Assembly: GCA_023846275.1 (NCBI GenBank) | Contig: CM043874.1 | Location: 29,733,630-29,797,629, forward strand | From: Vanilla planifolia | Taxonomy: Eukaryota > Streptophyta > Magnoliopsida > Asparagales > Orchidaceae | Direction: 5' to 3' | DNA: 64,000 nucleotides | Part shown: in pieces, positions 48,546 through 58,665 of the stretch | Numbering within the stretch: position 1 is the first letter of the stretch | Layout of the letters: the number at the start of each line of letters is the position of its first letter | The notes under the pieces: model-generated | Databases searched by the model: none | What the model was told of the DNA's origin: nothing | What the model saw: only the letters and a program-made list of their open reading frames with translations | Translations under genes and position numbers: made by a program

Positions 48546-50326
48546 TGTGAGGCAAAATAAATAAAAAGAGATGAGTGAATTGTTTGTTTAACAATTTTTT
48601 TTATTCTAAAAATTAGAAAAAAAAATTTAAGCTAAAATAAAAAATTTTATTTTACAAATATTATCAATAAAATAAAATTGCTTAACAATAAATGAAAACA
48701 AAAAAGATGTTTATGTGGTTCAACTAGAACTCGTGCCTACATCCACCCCTGATCCTTAATCGAGCTTCTACTAACTACTCTTTTTTGCTAAAGCCATTAA
48801 GGGCAAACCAAATATACACCAATTTTTTAATGTGACACCAAAATCAAACAAATTTAGGCTATACAAAAAAATTTAAAACTTTATAATTTTTGTATACAAA
48901 AATCCCTGCTTCTTTAATTCTTTAAACAATAGTGACATTACAAATGAATGAAATACATGTTACTAGGAAATATATGAATGAGTATGACTAGAAGTAAGAC
49001 AAATATAAATTGACAAAAATCCATAGCTCTTATAATTGTGCAGAATTTTGTTGCCCATAGTTTGAACTTCACTTGGGCTCTTATAAAAATTTTCAAGTTT
49101 GATTCAATAATTTTACATATTTGGTAAATAAACCTTTTCTATAGTTGAAATACAAAACTTTAAAAATAACTTTCCTAATGATTAGAATCCACTTTTTAGA
49201 AAGCTAGCCATTGCAAACGAAGAAGACGGTATAGTTGTCTTCGATTAAGCTAATGGAGGAGTGGTAATTATCAGATCAAAAATAGTGATAAAGGGTCCAG
49301 ATCTAAACATAGTAAGATAAGATCTAGAGCATTGAATTTGAAAGTCAAATAGATGGTAATGATGATCAGATTATTATTCACATAGGTAAAGGGACTCTTA
49401 GTCATTTGATAAAAACATTTCAACTGAATAATTGAAGAAAGTCAACTATTCATAAATGTGGGCATGATCTAGACCATTCAATCATGAAAACACATAATCG
49501 GTTGGTAGGAATCTTAAGTTTGGTAATAACTTTTATTTAGTCCCACATTACAAAATAGTTGAAGTATTTTGTGCTTATAATACATCCACTATATTTTATA
49601 ATCTGTTTAATGGTAGGTTGGCTACCCCCTAGTGTTCTCAGGAAGTCATGACCTGGGTCACTTTTGCGCATTTACGAGTCTGATCTAACTTGATTAACGA
49701 GTTTGCGCTAACTCATTTTGCTTAAGTTGGTTCAGACATAATGCCTTGAACTGATTGACCCAGAGACCGTAACAGTAACCTAACTTGATCAATACTTGTG
49801 TTAGACTCATCTCAGATTCGATTAGGTTCTTGCCCTTTTGGTCCCCAAGGCCTATGCCCTAGGCCACTTGACCCGAGCCCTTTAAACTTAGCTGTTTGGG
49901 TGTGATGGTGTTTAAGAAAATTTTTTTATAGTCATAAAATTTTTAAATATAAAAAAATATTTATATATTTATAAGATTTTTAAAAACTCAAATGTCTTCA
50001 AAAAAAATATTGTTTTAACCAAAGTCACATGTGCATGAAGATAATAACTCCATGTAACACAATTACAAAACAATTAAAGGTTTAACATGTTAACAATAAA
50101 TATTTTGAAATAAAGTTCTTTGTAGATTAGCCACTCCACAAAGTCCATTATCTTTAGCTCTAAAGTTAGCAAGTTAAGCTATCAAATTATATTCATTATT
50201 TATGTTACAGTCTTTATTATAACAAATTTAGATTACTATAATACTTCTTGAGATTTAACTTAAACAATACTAAACTCAACAAGGTGTTAGTAAATACTTA
50301 ACCTTAGTTTTGTGATCATCACATCA
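48546..50326 (-). repeat. Copia LTR, left copy (3' LTR of the element)
   Basis: Starts 'tgtgaggcaaaa' and ends 'atcatcacatca' on the plus strand, giving TG...CA ends. It matches the right copy throughout, for example 'tttatttagtcccacatta' at about 49534 and again at about 57672. Purine-rich 'taagagggag' on the minus strand at 50341-50350 may be the polypurine tract, though it is about 14 bp from the inferred LTR edge. Confidence 0.85.
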
Positions 50327-50593
50327 ATGGGAATAATAATCTCCCTCTTAAGAATTAAAAAACCAATGCTAGAAGAAAATATAATATTGATGAACAAATC
50401 AAATAATTTAATATTTAATATTGTAGTATACCTTGTATGATAGCCTATACTCTCCCTAAATTTTACCTTACTCTTCTCTTAAATTTTAGCACTAAGTTCT
50501 TCCTTATCTTGTAATCAATCAAAGGGGTTAATGATATTTAAGCTTAATCTAAGTCTATTAAAGACTTTTGTTGCTAATGGCTTAGTAAAAATG

Positions 50594-51004
50594 TCAACTA
50601 ATTAGGTAGACAATGGTATTAATGACAATTGAATTACTTTCTTTTACACGTGTTCTATAATAAAGTGATATCTTATTTTTGTGTTTTATTTTTAAGTGTT
50701 GAAAAAGATTTTTAGCTAAACAAATTGCACTTGAGTTACCAAAAAAGATTGAAATTTGTGTAAATTCTAAGCCATAATCTAAAAGTTGCTGCTTAATCCA
50801 TAGAACTTGAGTAACACAGTCGATTACAGTAATGTACTCGGCACCTATTGCTGATAGTGCTATATAAGTTTTTTTTCTACTAGCCCAAGAAATTAGTGAA
50901 CCTCCAATCAATTGATATATACTAGAGATACTCTTTCTATCAGTCTTACTATCCATAAAATCAACGTTTGTGTAGGTAATTAAATCAAATTTAGACTCAC
51001 ACAT
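50594..51004 (-). pseudogene. Copia RNase H domain remnant
   Basis: 136-residue open frame reading FDLITYTNVDFMDSKTDRKS, SLISWASRKKTYIALSAIGA, EYITVIDCVTQVLWIKQQLL and KNLFQHLKIKHKNKIS. This is the copia RNase H order. The usual 'DADWAG' is altered to NVDFMD, and the Asp of 'CDN.SAI' is replaced by Gly (FGNSSAI), so it cannot be catalytic. RT lies just upstream in the element's direction. Confidence 0.88.
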
Positions 51005-51064
51005 AGGGTACTATAAGCCTGGAGTCTTAATTCTAATAAGATATTTAAAGATATGCTTAACTAC

Positions 51065-51960
51065 TTATAGGTGTGATTCTTTAGGACTAACTTGAAACCT
51101 CACACACATGACTATAATAAACACAATATCTGACCTGCTTGTAGTAAGATATAATAATGATCTAATCATTCCTCTATATAATTTTATGTCAACAAGTTTT
51201 TTAGTTTTATCTTTATCTATGATAGTAGTTATACTAATAGGAGTCTTCCTATGTTTCGTGTTCTCATAACCAAATTCCTTTAACAACTCTATGAAATATT
51301 TGGTTTGAAAAATAAATATTTCTTCACTTGTTTATTTGATTTGAAGTCTTAAGAAGAAGGTTAACTCTTTTATCATACTTATTTCAAACTCATTTTTTAT
51401 TAAATTAAAAAACTTCATTCATATTTTCTTATTAGAGAATCCAAAAATTATATCTATATTAACTTGACGTATTAATTGACCTTTTGATAAATTTTGAAAA
51501 AACAAAGTTTTATCTATCTTGTCTTTACAAAACTATTTAATGTAATAAAAATAAACAATCTTTCATGCAAAGCTCTTAGAGCTAGCTTTAAAGCATAGAT
51601 TGTCTTCTTAAGTTTATATACATGATCTATCTTATCATGTATCTTAAATCTTGGAGATTACTCTACATACACTTCTTTATTTATAAAAATATAATCGTAA
51701 CATCTATTTTGTATTATCTAAATGCTTTATGACATACATAAGCAAGTAAGATTCTAATTACTTCAAGTTTAGCTATAGGAGCAAATGTCTCATCCACATC
51801 TACTCCTTGACAATAATTTTTAGCTACTAATATAGCTTTATTCTTTATAACTTTGACATTTTTATCTAACTTATTTTTGAACACCCATTTTGTACTAATG
51901 ATTATTTTATTATTTAGCCTAAATATGAGATCCTAAACTTGATTTCTTGCAAATTATACT
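51065..51960 (-). pseudogene. Copia reverse transcriptase remnant
   Basis: With frameshifts, the minus strand reads [60 protein letters not shown] and VNIDIIFGFSN. The last is the altered active-site box (normally YVDDIIFG). It ends in the open frame 51065-51286 with YRGMIRSLLYLTTSRSDIVF. The order and motifs fit plant copia RT of the Sirevirus type. One active-site Asp is lost and several stops are present. Confidence 0.88.
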
Positions 51961-52199
51961 AATTCTTTATTCATTACAATAATCTAAGACTTATCTTTGA
52001 AAGCATTTTCTGTAGAACTAGGTTTAATATTAGATACAAATATTGCATGATTAAAAGAGCTTCTAGTCTTAACCTTTTCTTTTGTCTCTAATGATCAACT
52101 CATTAGGATGATCCTTAAAATATCTCAATTATTTCTCAATCTAAATTTCTTCTTTTATTGATTTATTACCTTTAACTACATCTTATAATCTTTCTTCTT

Positions 52200-53060
52200 T
52201 AAGATTTAAATCTTCTAATTCATCAAGATGATCATCTTGATGATGGTTACTAGATGCTTCAATAAGAGATTTATCAAATTTGACATGGATTATTTTTTCA
52301 CAACTAGTGATCTCTTATTATATAATCTAAATAGTTTATTAGTAGGTGAATATCCTAAAAAACTTCCTCCATTAGACTTAGCATCAAATTTATCTAAATC
52401 TTTTTTTATTATTTAAAATAAAATATTTGCATCCAAATATATGATAATGGGATACCTAGGGCTTCTTATCATAAAGTAACTCAAAAGAGAAAATATCTAA
52501 TAAAGGTCTATATGTTATTCTATTAAATACATGATAGGTAGTACTGATTGTCTCCACCCAAAAATATTTGAGAACACCATACTCATTAACTATACACTTA
52601 TGGCATCTAGCAAAGTTCTATTATTTTTCTTAATTACACCATTTTGTTGATAAGTTCTAGATGAAGAAAATGTATGCTTCATTTCATTTTTGTCACAAAA
52701 ATCATCAAATGACTCATTCTTAAAATTCTCTCTATTATCACTCATAATGGAGACTAACTTAACTTTATATTCTTTTTCAATCATGGTTATCAATCTTAAA
52801 ATTTTTTAAATGCTTCTCTTTTATATCTAATAAAAAGAAACCTAGTGTAGTCATCTGCAACAATAAACCTATATTTGCTTCTACCAGGTCTCTCTAGATG
52901 AATAAGATCAAATAAGCTTAAATAGATAAGTTCTAATAGTTTTTTAGTTGTAATGTATTTAAGTGATTTAAAACTCATTGTTTTCTTAATTGTCATGAAA
53001 CACTTAGTTTATTATTTGACCAACTAAGGTTTGGCAAAACTCTTAACTAGATTAAACTTT
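52200..53060 (-). pseudogene. Copia integrase remnant
   Basis: Open frames 52796-52996 (SKYRFIVADDYTRFLFIRYK) and 52590-52793 (VSIMSDNRENFKNESFDDFC, then SSRTYQQNGVIKKNNRTLLD) make the catalytic core, followed by DKFDAKSNGGSFLGYSPTNK and FRLYNKRSLVV near 52270-52400. The second Asp of the D,D-E triad is kept (SDN), but the first is lost (normally 'MDLFGP') and the Glu of 'VVERKNRTL' is Lys, so it is inactive. Confidence 0.88.
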
Positions 53061-53178
53061 AAAAACTTTTCAAAATAAGATTTTCTTTAGTGAGAAAATC
53101 TCTTATGCTATATTATAGAATTATTATCATGTTATCATAAGGTATTCTAAACCATTATCTTTAATCATGTGTAAAAAT

Positions 53179-53203
53179 AATATATATATATATATATATA
53201 TAT
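53179..53203. repeat. (TA)n microsatellite inside the copia element
   Basis: Run of TA dinucleotides of about 25 bp in the stretch between the copia integrase and the gag-pol spacer. Confidence 0.9.
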
Positions 53204-53695
53204 TATCTTTTCTACTTCTAAGATAAATGAAACATTATCTTTACTAATAATGTATTTCTTTTTGTTAAATAAAATATTAAAATTTGAATCACATAATTAA
53301 CTAATACTAAAAAGATTGTACCTTCAGTCTTGAATAAGAAAGATTTTTATTATAGAAGTGTGTGAGTTACCCATAGTTCTAATTCCAATAACTTTCTTCT
53401 TAGAGTTATCACCAAGAGTCACTTCACTGCCATCATAAGACTTCAAGTAGATAAATAAAGATGTATCTCTAATCATGTGTCTTGAGTATCTAGTATCCAA
53501 ATATCACATATCTCCCCCAATCCTTGAAGAAAGGTATGTTTACAAAACAAATCAAGCATTAGCTTTTATGACCCAAAGCTTTTTAGGTTTACATACCATA
53601 ATTTGATTATTCATTGAACTATCCTTTTTAATTCATATAAATTTAAGAAACTTACTATCAATAATGTTTTTAAATTTATAATAAGTAGAAATGTG

Positions 53696-53986
53696 TCAAA
53701 TTCTCATGTTATAATTACAAATTATATTTAAAGTAAAAGAATATGTAGTATCTTTAGCATATCCAAATGAATTCTTATAACGATCATGTAATTTTTTTAA
53801 ATCATTTAGCTCTTTAACTAAGCATGTGTTTTTCATAATAATAAAGGCTTTTTCATCTCTTTTGATCTTAATCTCATGTAAGTAATTAGTATTCAACTCA
53901 TTCAAATGTTCATATAAATCTAAATAGTTTTCATGCTCTTCTTTCAATTTAAAGTGTTTAGAAACTAATTTCTTTACTTTGTGCAA
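53696..53986 (-). pseudogene. Copia gag-pol spacer, coiled-coil-like
   Basis: 96-residue Lys/Glu/Leu-rich open frame (HKVKKLVSKHFKLKEEHENY and NTCLVKELNDLKKLHDRYKN). It lies between gag and integrase, where Sirevirus-type elements often carry such a charged spacer. No enzymatic motif. Confidence 0.6.
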
Positions 53987-54199
53987 ACACTAATATACTA
54001 TTCTTCATAATCAATAATAAAAAAAGATGAAAAAGAGAAGAAAGAGAAACATATCTCATCTTTTGATGTTGTAACCATAATACTATCTTTGGCCATAAGT
54101 CAAATCAAACTCTCCTTCTTATCTTTATCACTAGAAAAAGAACTATTTGAATCCCTCCAAGATATCTTCATAGCTTTTTTCTTCTTCTTCTTGTATTTT

Positions 54200-55100
54200 T
54201 AAAACTTTCTACTCTCTCTTTAGGCTTGGGGCAATTTGGCCTAGTATGCCTAAGAAGTTTATATTCATAATAAATTGTTTCTTCATAAGGGACCATTTTT
54301 TCCTTTTTGTTTCTTATTATTTCTAAATATTTATTTACATTTCTTTTGTTATATAATCAATACAGACTTTTTGAAAGAAGATTCATCTCATTTAAGATTG
54401 AGAAATCTGAGTCTATAGAGAAATCATTTACAAATACTATTATTTCTTCATTCTTCGTTTTCTTTTATTTTTCAAATCTTAGGTTCTTCATCTCTTCTTC
54501 TTATAAGCTCAATTTTATTCATCAAAAGCTCACCTAATAACTCATTCAATAACAAAGCTAAAATATTTTTTTTCTTTCAATATCATCACTAATGATGGAT
54601 CATATTATTGAGAAAGAACTCGTAGAATCTTTCTCGCTTATTCACTAGTAGAAAAATCCTTGCCAAGATTAGATAAATCATTAATAATAATGGTAAATCT
54701 CATAAACATAACCCTAATACTCTCATTTTACTCATTCAAAATAATTTACACTTATGAATGAGCATGTTGATTTTATTCTCTTTAACTCAAGAAGTACCCT
54801 TATAAGTAAATTTAAATTTAGACCAAATCTCATATGCCATTTTTAAGTTTATGAATTGATTATATTTTAAGATACCCAAACTATAACACAAAATATTTAT
54901 GACATAAGAATTAAGTTATACTTTATATTTTTCTTTAGGGGTGAGTTCACTTAAAGGTTTTCTCACTTTTTCTTCATTAATAATCTTAGTAAATATCTTA
55001 AATATATTTTCAATAACATCCCAAATTTTCAAATTAATGGATTCTAAACATAAATGCATATGATTTTTTCAATAAAGATAAAACTCAATTTTAAGGAAAA
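54200..55100 (-). pseudogene. Copia gag (UBN2-type) remnant with ruined zinc knuckle
   Basis: From high to low coordinates the minus strand reads INLKIWDVIENIFKIFTKII, MAYEIWSKFKFTYKGTS and VKENKINMLIHKCKLF, the conserved 'A.EIWD.LE.TYEGT..VKE.KINML' block of UBN2 gag. A zinc-knuckle-like YYEYKLLRHTRPNCPK follows near 54225-54275, in which the first two Cys are Tyr (TGT to TAT); the His and last Cys remain. Stops are present throughout. Confidence 0.85.
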
Positions 55101-55199
55101 GTAGTTGATGCGATGAAGCTCCCTCAAATAAGATCGCATTGTCCTCAACACAAGGGAGAGTCATGAGGATCTTGTCTTAGAAATTTCTTTCTTTTAATA

Positions 55200-55233
55200 A
55201 AGACCTTGCTATAATACTGCTTGATATAAAATG
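55200..55233 (-). promoter_or_regulatory. Probable degenerate primer binding site of the copia element
   Basis: Just inside the right LTR the minus strand reads 'ttttatatcaagcag'. This differs from TGGTATCAGAGCA (initiator Met-tRNA type) by a few changes and one missing base. Its place next to the LTR end (...CACACA on the minus strand) supports the minus orientation. Confidence 0.5.
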
Positions 55234-55499
55234 TGTGAGGCAAAAAGAATAAGAAGAGAGGGATGAATTGTGCGTTTAACAAATTTTTTGTTCCCAAAAT
55301 TAGAAGAAAAATTTTTGAGTTTAAATAAATTTTGGTATAAAACTTATCAATGGAATAAAATTACTCAATAATAAATGAAATACACAAAAGATTCTTTGGT
55401 GGTTCGACTAAAACTTGTGCCTATATCTATCCTTATCCTCGATTGAGCTTCTACTAACCACTCCCTTTTGTTGAAGTCGATAGGGGTAAACCAAGTATC

Positions 55500-55921
55500 A
55501 CTTATTCGGGTGTTTATCAGTGGTGGTATACAATCGAATTACGCACCAATGGGGATCTTTATACTGGAGCTCTTTTTCTATTATTTCTTTCTGCTATGTC
55601 CTTAAGAGCCAGTTGGTTACACCTACAACCAAAATGGAAACCAAGTGTTTCATGGTTCAAAAATGTTGAATCTCGTCTCAATCATCATTTGTCAGGACTT
55701 TTTGGAGTCAGTTCCTTGGCTTGGACATGGCATTTAGTTCATGTTGCTATTCCCAGATCCAGGGGAGAGTATGTCAGATGGAATAATTTCTTAGACGTAT
55801 TGCCATATCCTCAAGGATTGGGACCCCTTTTATGGGTAAATGGAATCTTTATGCTCAAAACCTCGATTCGAGTAGTCATTTATTTTGTACTACCCAAGGG
55901 GCAGGAACTGCCAACTCTTTG
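55500..55921 (+). pseudogene. psaB: Plastid psaB fragment in the nucleus
   Basis: It encodes about residues 117-253 of the photosystem I P700 apoprotein A2 (normally 734 residues). The reading starts [20 protein letters not shown] and runs through [20 protein letters not shown] and [16 protein letters not shown] without a stop. After [13 protein letters not shown] (about 55825) a small deletion shifts the frame, and the remaining plastid match (QWNLYAQN..., SSHLFGT, QGAGTA) is in another frame. Substitutions such as the His to Tyr in LPHP are consistent with C-to-T change. It has no start, end or cofactor sites of a working protein. It matches chloroplast psaB by recognition, not by database search. 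Confidence 0.92.
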
Positions 55922-56326
55922 ATTTTATATTGATATTCAATTGGAATTGGAATAAGGGGACGATTCTTTTTAATTAGCTTATTTCTTCCCTTATTTTTTG
56001 CCTTCCCCCATATCCCCCATATAAAATCCTATAAAATACCTAAATTCTAGATATAGAAAAAAATTTTGGATAATTAAAAAGTTTGAATTTTATTCAAATT
56101 CGTGAAAATGCATTTCCAAAAAAAATTCCTTTTTTCCATTTTTATCTAGATATATCTAATACAATATGCCATACGTCATAGTGTATAAGTGTGTGCCGTA
56201 AAAATAAAGTGAAATAGGCTCTGTGATACATGAATGAGACAAGGTACTTGATTTACTTCAGTGAAAGCAGTGCGGTCAAAATTTTATGAACCTTACTTTT
56301 GTATTTTTGTTAGAATCAAGTTAAGT
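55922..56326 (-). other. Plastid-type noncoding sequence 3' of rps4
   Basis: AT-rich spacer continuous with the rps4 copy, of the kind found between rps4 and trnS-GGA. The tRNA gene itself is not reached before the psaB junction near 55920. Confidence 0.6.
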
Positions 56327-56932
56327 TCAAGTCTGACGTGAATAATATTCTATGACCAATAACTCATTGATTTTCAAACCAATCCATTTCCTATCTATTA
56401 TTTGATTTATGAATCCTTTATGTTTTAAAGAGTCAATAGTCAAATGCTTTGGCACTCTCCTGCGGGGGGATGAAACAAGATACTTTTGAATCAGAGCTTT
56501 CGATCTTTCTTTATCCTTAGTAGTAATAATGTCTCTGGGTTTGCAACAATAACTTGGTATATCCACTATACGACCATTAACTAAAATGTGTCTATGGTTA
56601 ACTAATTGTCTGGCCCCAGGTATGGTCGACGCCATACCTAATCGAAAAAGGATGTTATCCAAACGCATCTCAAGTAGTTGTAGTAAAACCTGACCTATTG
56701 GCCCTTTTGCATTTGTGGCAATATGCACAAATTTCAGTAATTGTCACTCTGTCAAACCATAATGAAAATGCAATTTTTGTTTCTGTTGTAAACGAATACG
56801 ATATTAGGATCTTCTTCCATATTGGAATTGAGTTTTAATATACCTTCTGAATCTGGGTCTTTTACTACTGAGTCCCGATAAAGCCCCCAGACGATGTATT
56901 TTTTTAAGACAAGGTCCTCAGTAACGAGACAT
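56327..56932 (-). pseudogene. rps4: Full-length plastid rps4 copy with three premature stops
   Basis: 606 bp from ATG (56932-56930) to stop, exactly the 201-codon length usual for plastid ribosomal protein S4. The minus strand reads MSRY, stop, then GPCLKKIHRLGALSG, and later YRIRLQQKQKLHFHYGLTE, stop, then [20 protein letters not shown] and ends [12 protein letters not shown]. Stops are at codon 5 (TGA for CGA, 56920-56918), codon 43 (TAA for CAA, 56806-56804) and codon 63 (TGA for CGA, 56746-56744). There are no frameshifts. Each stop is one C-to-T change from the usual plastid codon, and other differences (Arg to Cys at 8, Arg to His at 13, Pro to Ser at 19) are also C-to-T or G-to-A. It is a nuclear relic, not a gene. 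Confidence 0.95.
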
Positions 56933-57062
56933 ATAAAGGTTCCTTTTTTTATATGGAATTTCATTTCCAAAAAATTTAAATTCAGACTGAACTATGAACT
57001 AGAGTAGAAAGTATCAGAAAAGTAAAACTTAATCTATTGAAGTACTACAAAACAGAATGAAT
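56933..57062 (-). other. Plastid-type rps4 5' flank
   Basis: AT-rich sequence upstream of the rps4 start with plastid leader character (for example 'gagtagaaagtatcagaaa'). Nuclear LTR sequence resumes near 57063 at 'aaatacacacc'. Confidence 0.6.
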
Positions 57063-57257
57063 AAATACACACCGTTGTTCCATTAAGACACAAAATTAGA
57101 GAAATTTAGATCGTGCAAAAATATTCAAAACTTTATAGTTTTTGCTTACAAAAATCTCCTAAACTTTTAATTTTTTAAATAAAAGTGACACTACTAATGA
57201 ATGAAATAGATATTACTAGAAAATATAAAAATAATTATGAACAAAAGCAAAAGAAAT

Positions 57258-57312
57258 AAATATCAATAAAAATCTATAACTCCTATAAATATCAATAAAA
57301 ATCTATAACTCC
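57258..57312. repeat. 29-bp tandem duplication in the right copia LTR
   Basis: 'aaatatcaataaaaatc' begins at 57258 and again at 57287, with the following 'tataactcc' also repeated. The left LTR has a single, diverged version. Confidence 0.8.
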
Positions 57313-58665
57313 CAATGACTAGAATATGTTTTTTTTGGAAAGCTAGTCATTACATAAGAAAAAGATTGTATAGTTGTGGTCCAATTAAGTGAACGAAGGA
57401 GTGGTAACCATCAGATCAGATTAAATGATAAGGGGTCTTGATTTAATCATAATGAGATAGGATCTGAAGCATTGGATTCAAAAGCCAAATGGACGATAAT
57501 GATGATCAGATTATTATTCATGCAGGCAGAGAGACTCTCAGTTGTTCAATCAACTATTTTAGATGAATGGTTGAAGAAAGTTAATTGTTCACAAATGCGG
57601 GTGCAATCTAAACCATTGGATTGCAATAATGCATGTTTGGTTGGTGTAGAAATCTTAAGTTTAGCAATAGCTTTTATTTAGTCCCACATTACAAATAGTT
57701 GAAGTGTTTTATGTTTATAATACATCTAATACATATTATAATTAGCTTAATGGGATAGGCTACCCCTTGGTGCTCTCGTGAAGTCATGAACTAGGTCTCT
57801 AGCATGCATCTACGGGTCTGACCTGGCCTAATTTACCTAAACTTATTAACGAGTCTGCCCTGAGTTGTTTTTTCTAAGCTGGTTCAGAAGTAATGCCCTG
57901 AACCAATTGACCCAAATACTACAATAGTAAATTGACTTGACTGATACTTGGGCTTGAATTGTCTCAGATTTAGTTGTGTTGTTGCCTTGTAGGTCCCCAT
58001 GGCCCAAGTGACCACCTGAACCAAGCCCTTTAAGCTTAGTAGTTTGGGTGTGGTGGTGCTTAACCAAAAAAAATATTTTTATAATAATAATTTTTTATAT
58101 ATAAAAAAATATTTAAATATTTATCAGATTTTTAAAAATTCATATACCATCAAATAAAATACAACTTGAACCAAATTACATATACATGAAAAATGATAAT
58201 CATATGTATCATAATTGTAAAAAAATTAAAGGTTTAACATGCTAGTCATAAATATTTAGAAATAAAGTTTTTTGTAGATTATTTTCTCCACAAAAATGAT
58301 TATTTTTGGCTTTAAAGTCAGTAAGTTGAGCCATCAAATTGCATTCACTATTTATGCTATAGTCTTTGCTTCAATAATTCCAGCTCATTAGAATACTCAT
58401 TGAGATTTAATTGAAATAATACTAAACTCAACAAGGTGTTAGTAAACATAGCTTTGATTTTATGATCATCACATCAAATGGTGCAAAAACTTAGAAAATT
58501 TTTAGTTTGTTAGAAGAGCAAACCTTCAATCGCTAGCTTTTGAATTACCTATGATGACCAACACCAAATTATGCTATACCTATTAGAACACTACTATATC
58601 CATCACTTTGATACCACTGAGCCAAGCTTTCTCATACCTGAGGAGGACAATTTAATAGCATCTAA

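Larger units (their letters stand above)
55500..57062. mobile_element. Nuclear plastid DNA insert (NUPT), two plastid segments joined
   Basis: 1.56 kb of chloroplast-type DNA inside the copia LTR: a psaB piece on the plus strand, then rps4 with its flanks on the minus strand. In typical angiosperm plastomes psaB and rps4 are on the same strand and separated by psaA, ycf3 and trnS-GGA. Here they abut near 55920 in opposite orientation, so the insert is a rearranged chimera. No plastid tRNA is included. Ends are inferred by comparison with the intact LTR copy and are good to a few bases. Confidence 0.9.
48546..58476 (-). mobile_element. Ty1/copia Sirevirus-like element, nested in the gypsy element
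   Basis: LTRs are 48546-50326 and 55234-58476, the latter interrupted by plastid DNA. The internal region of 4.9 kb encodes, on the minus strand, gag, a coiled spacer, integrase, RT and RNase H in copia order. Removing the plastid insert, the LTRs are about 1.78 and 1.68 kb. A candidate 5-bp target duplication 'aaatg' flanks the element (48541-48545 and 58476-58480), although it overlaps the last LTR base on the right. All enzymatic domains have lost key residues. The Sirevirus-like label rests on RT/RNase H phrasing. Confidence 0.85.
55234..58476 (-). repeat. Copia LTR, right copy (5' LTR), split by plastid DNA
   Basis: The part 55234-55499 matches the start of the left LTR (about 48546-48812) and 57063-58476 matches the rest (from about 48813). 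The break falls inside the phrase 'ggtaaaccaagtat' / 'aaatacacacc', which in the left copy is one continuous 'aaaccaaatatacacc'. A 29-bp tandem duplication at 57258-57312 is present only in this copy. Confidence 0.85.

Noticed and set aside
56752..56970. 72-codon minus-strand open frame upstream of the 133-codon rps4 frame
   Set aside because: It is an out-of-frame reading of the rps4 N-terminal part. The true frame gives MSRY, stop, GPCLKKI and so on.
55500..57062. Plastid DNA considered as contamination or an assembly join
   Set aside because: Both edges fall inside one LTR whose two halves align to the intact twin, and the plastid genes carry many decay mutations, so this is an old nuclear insert.
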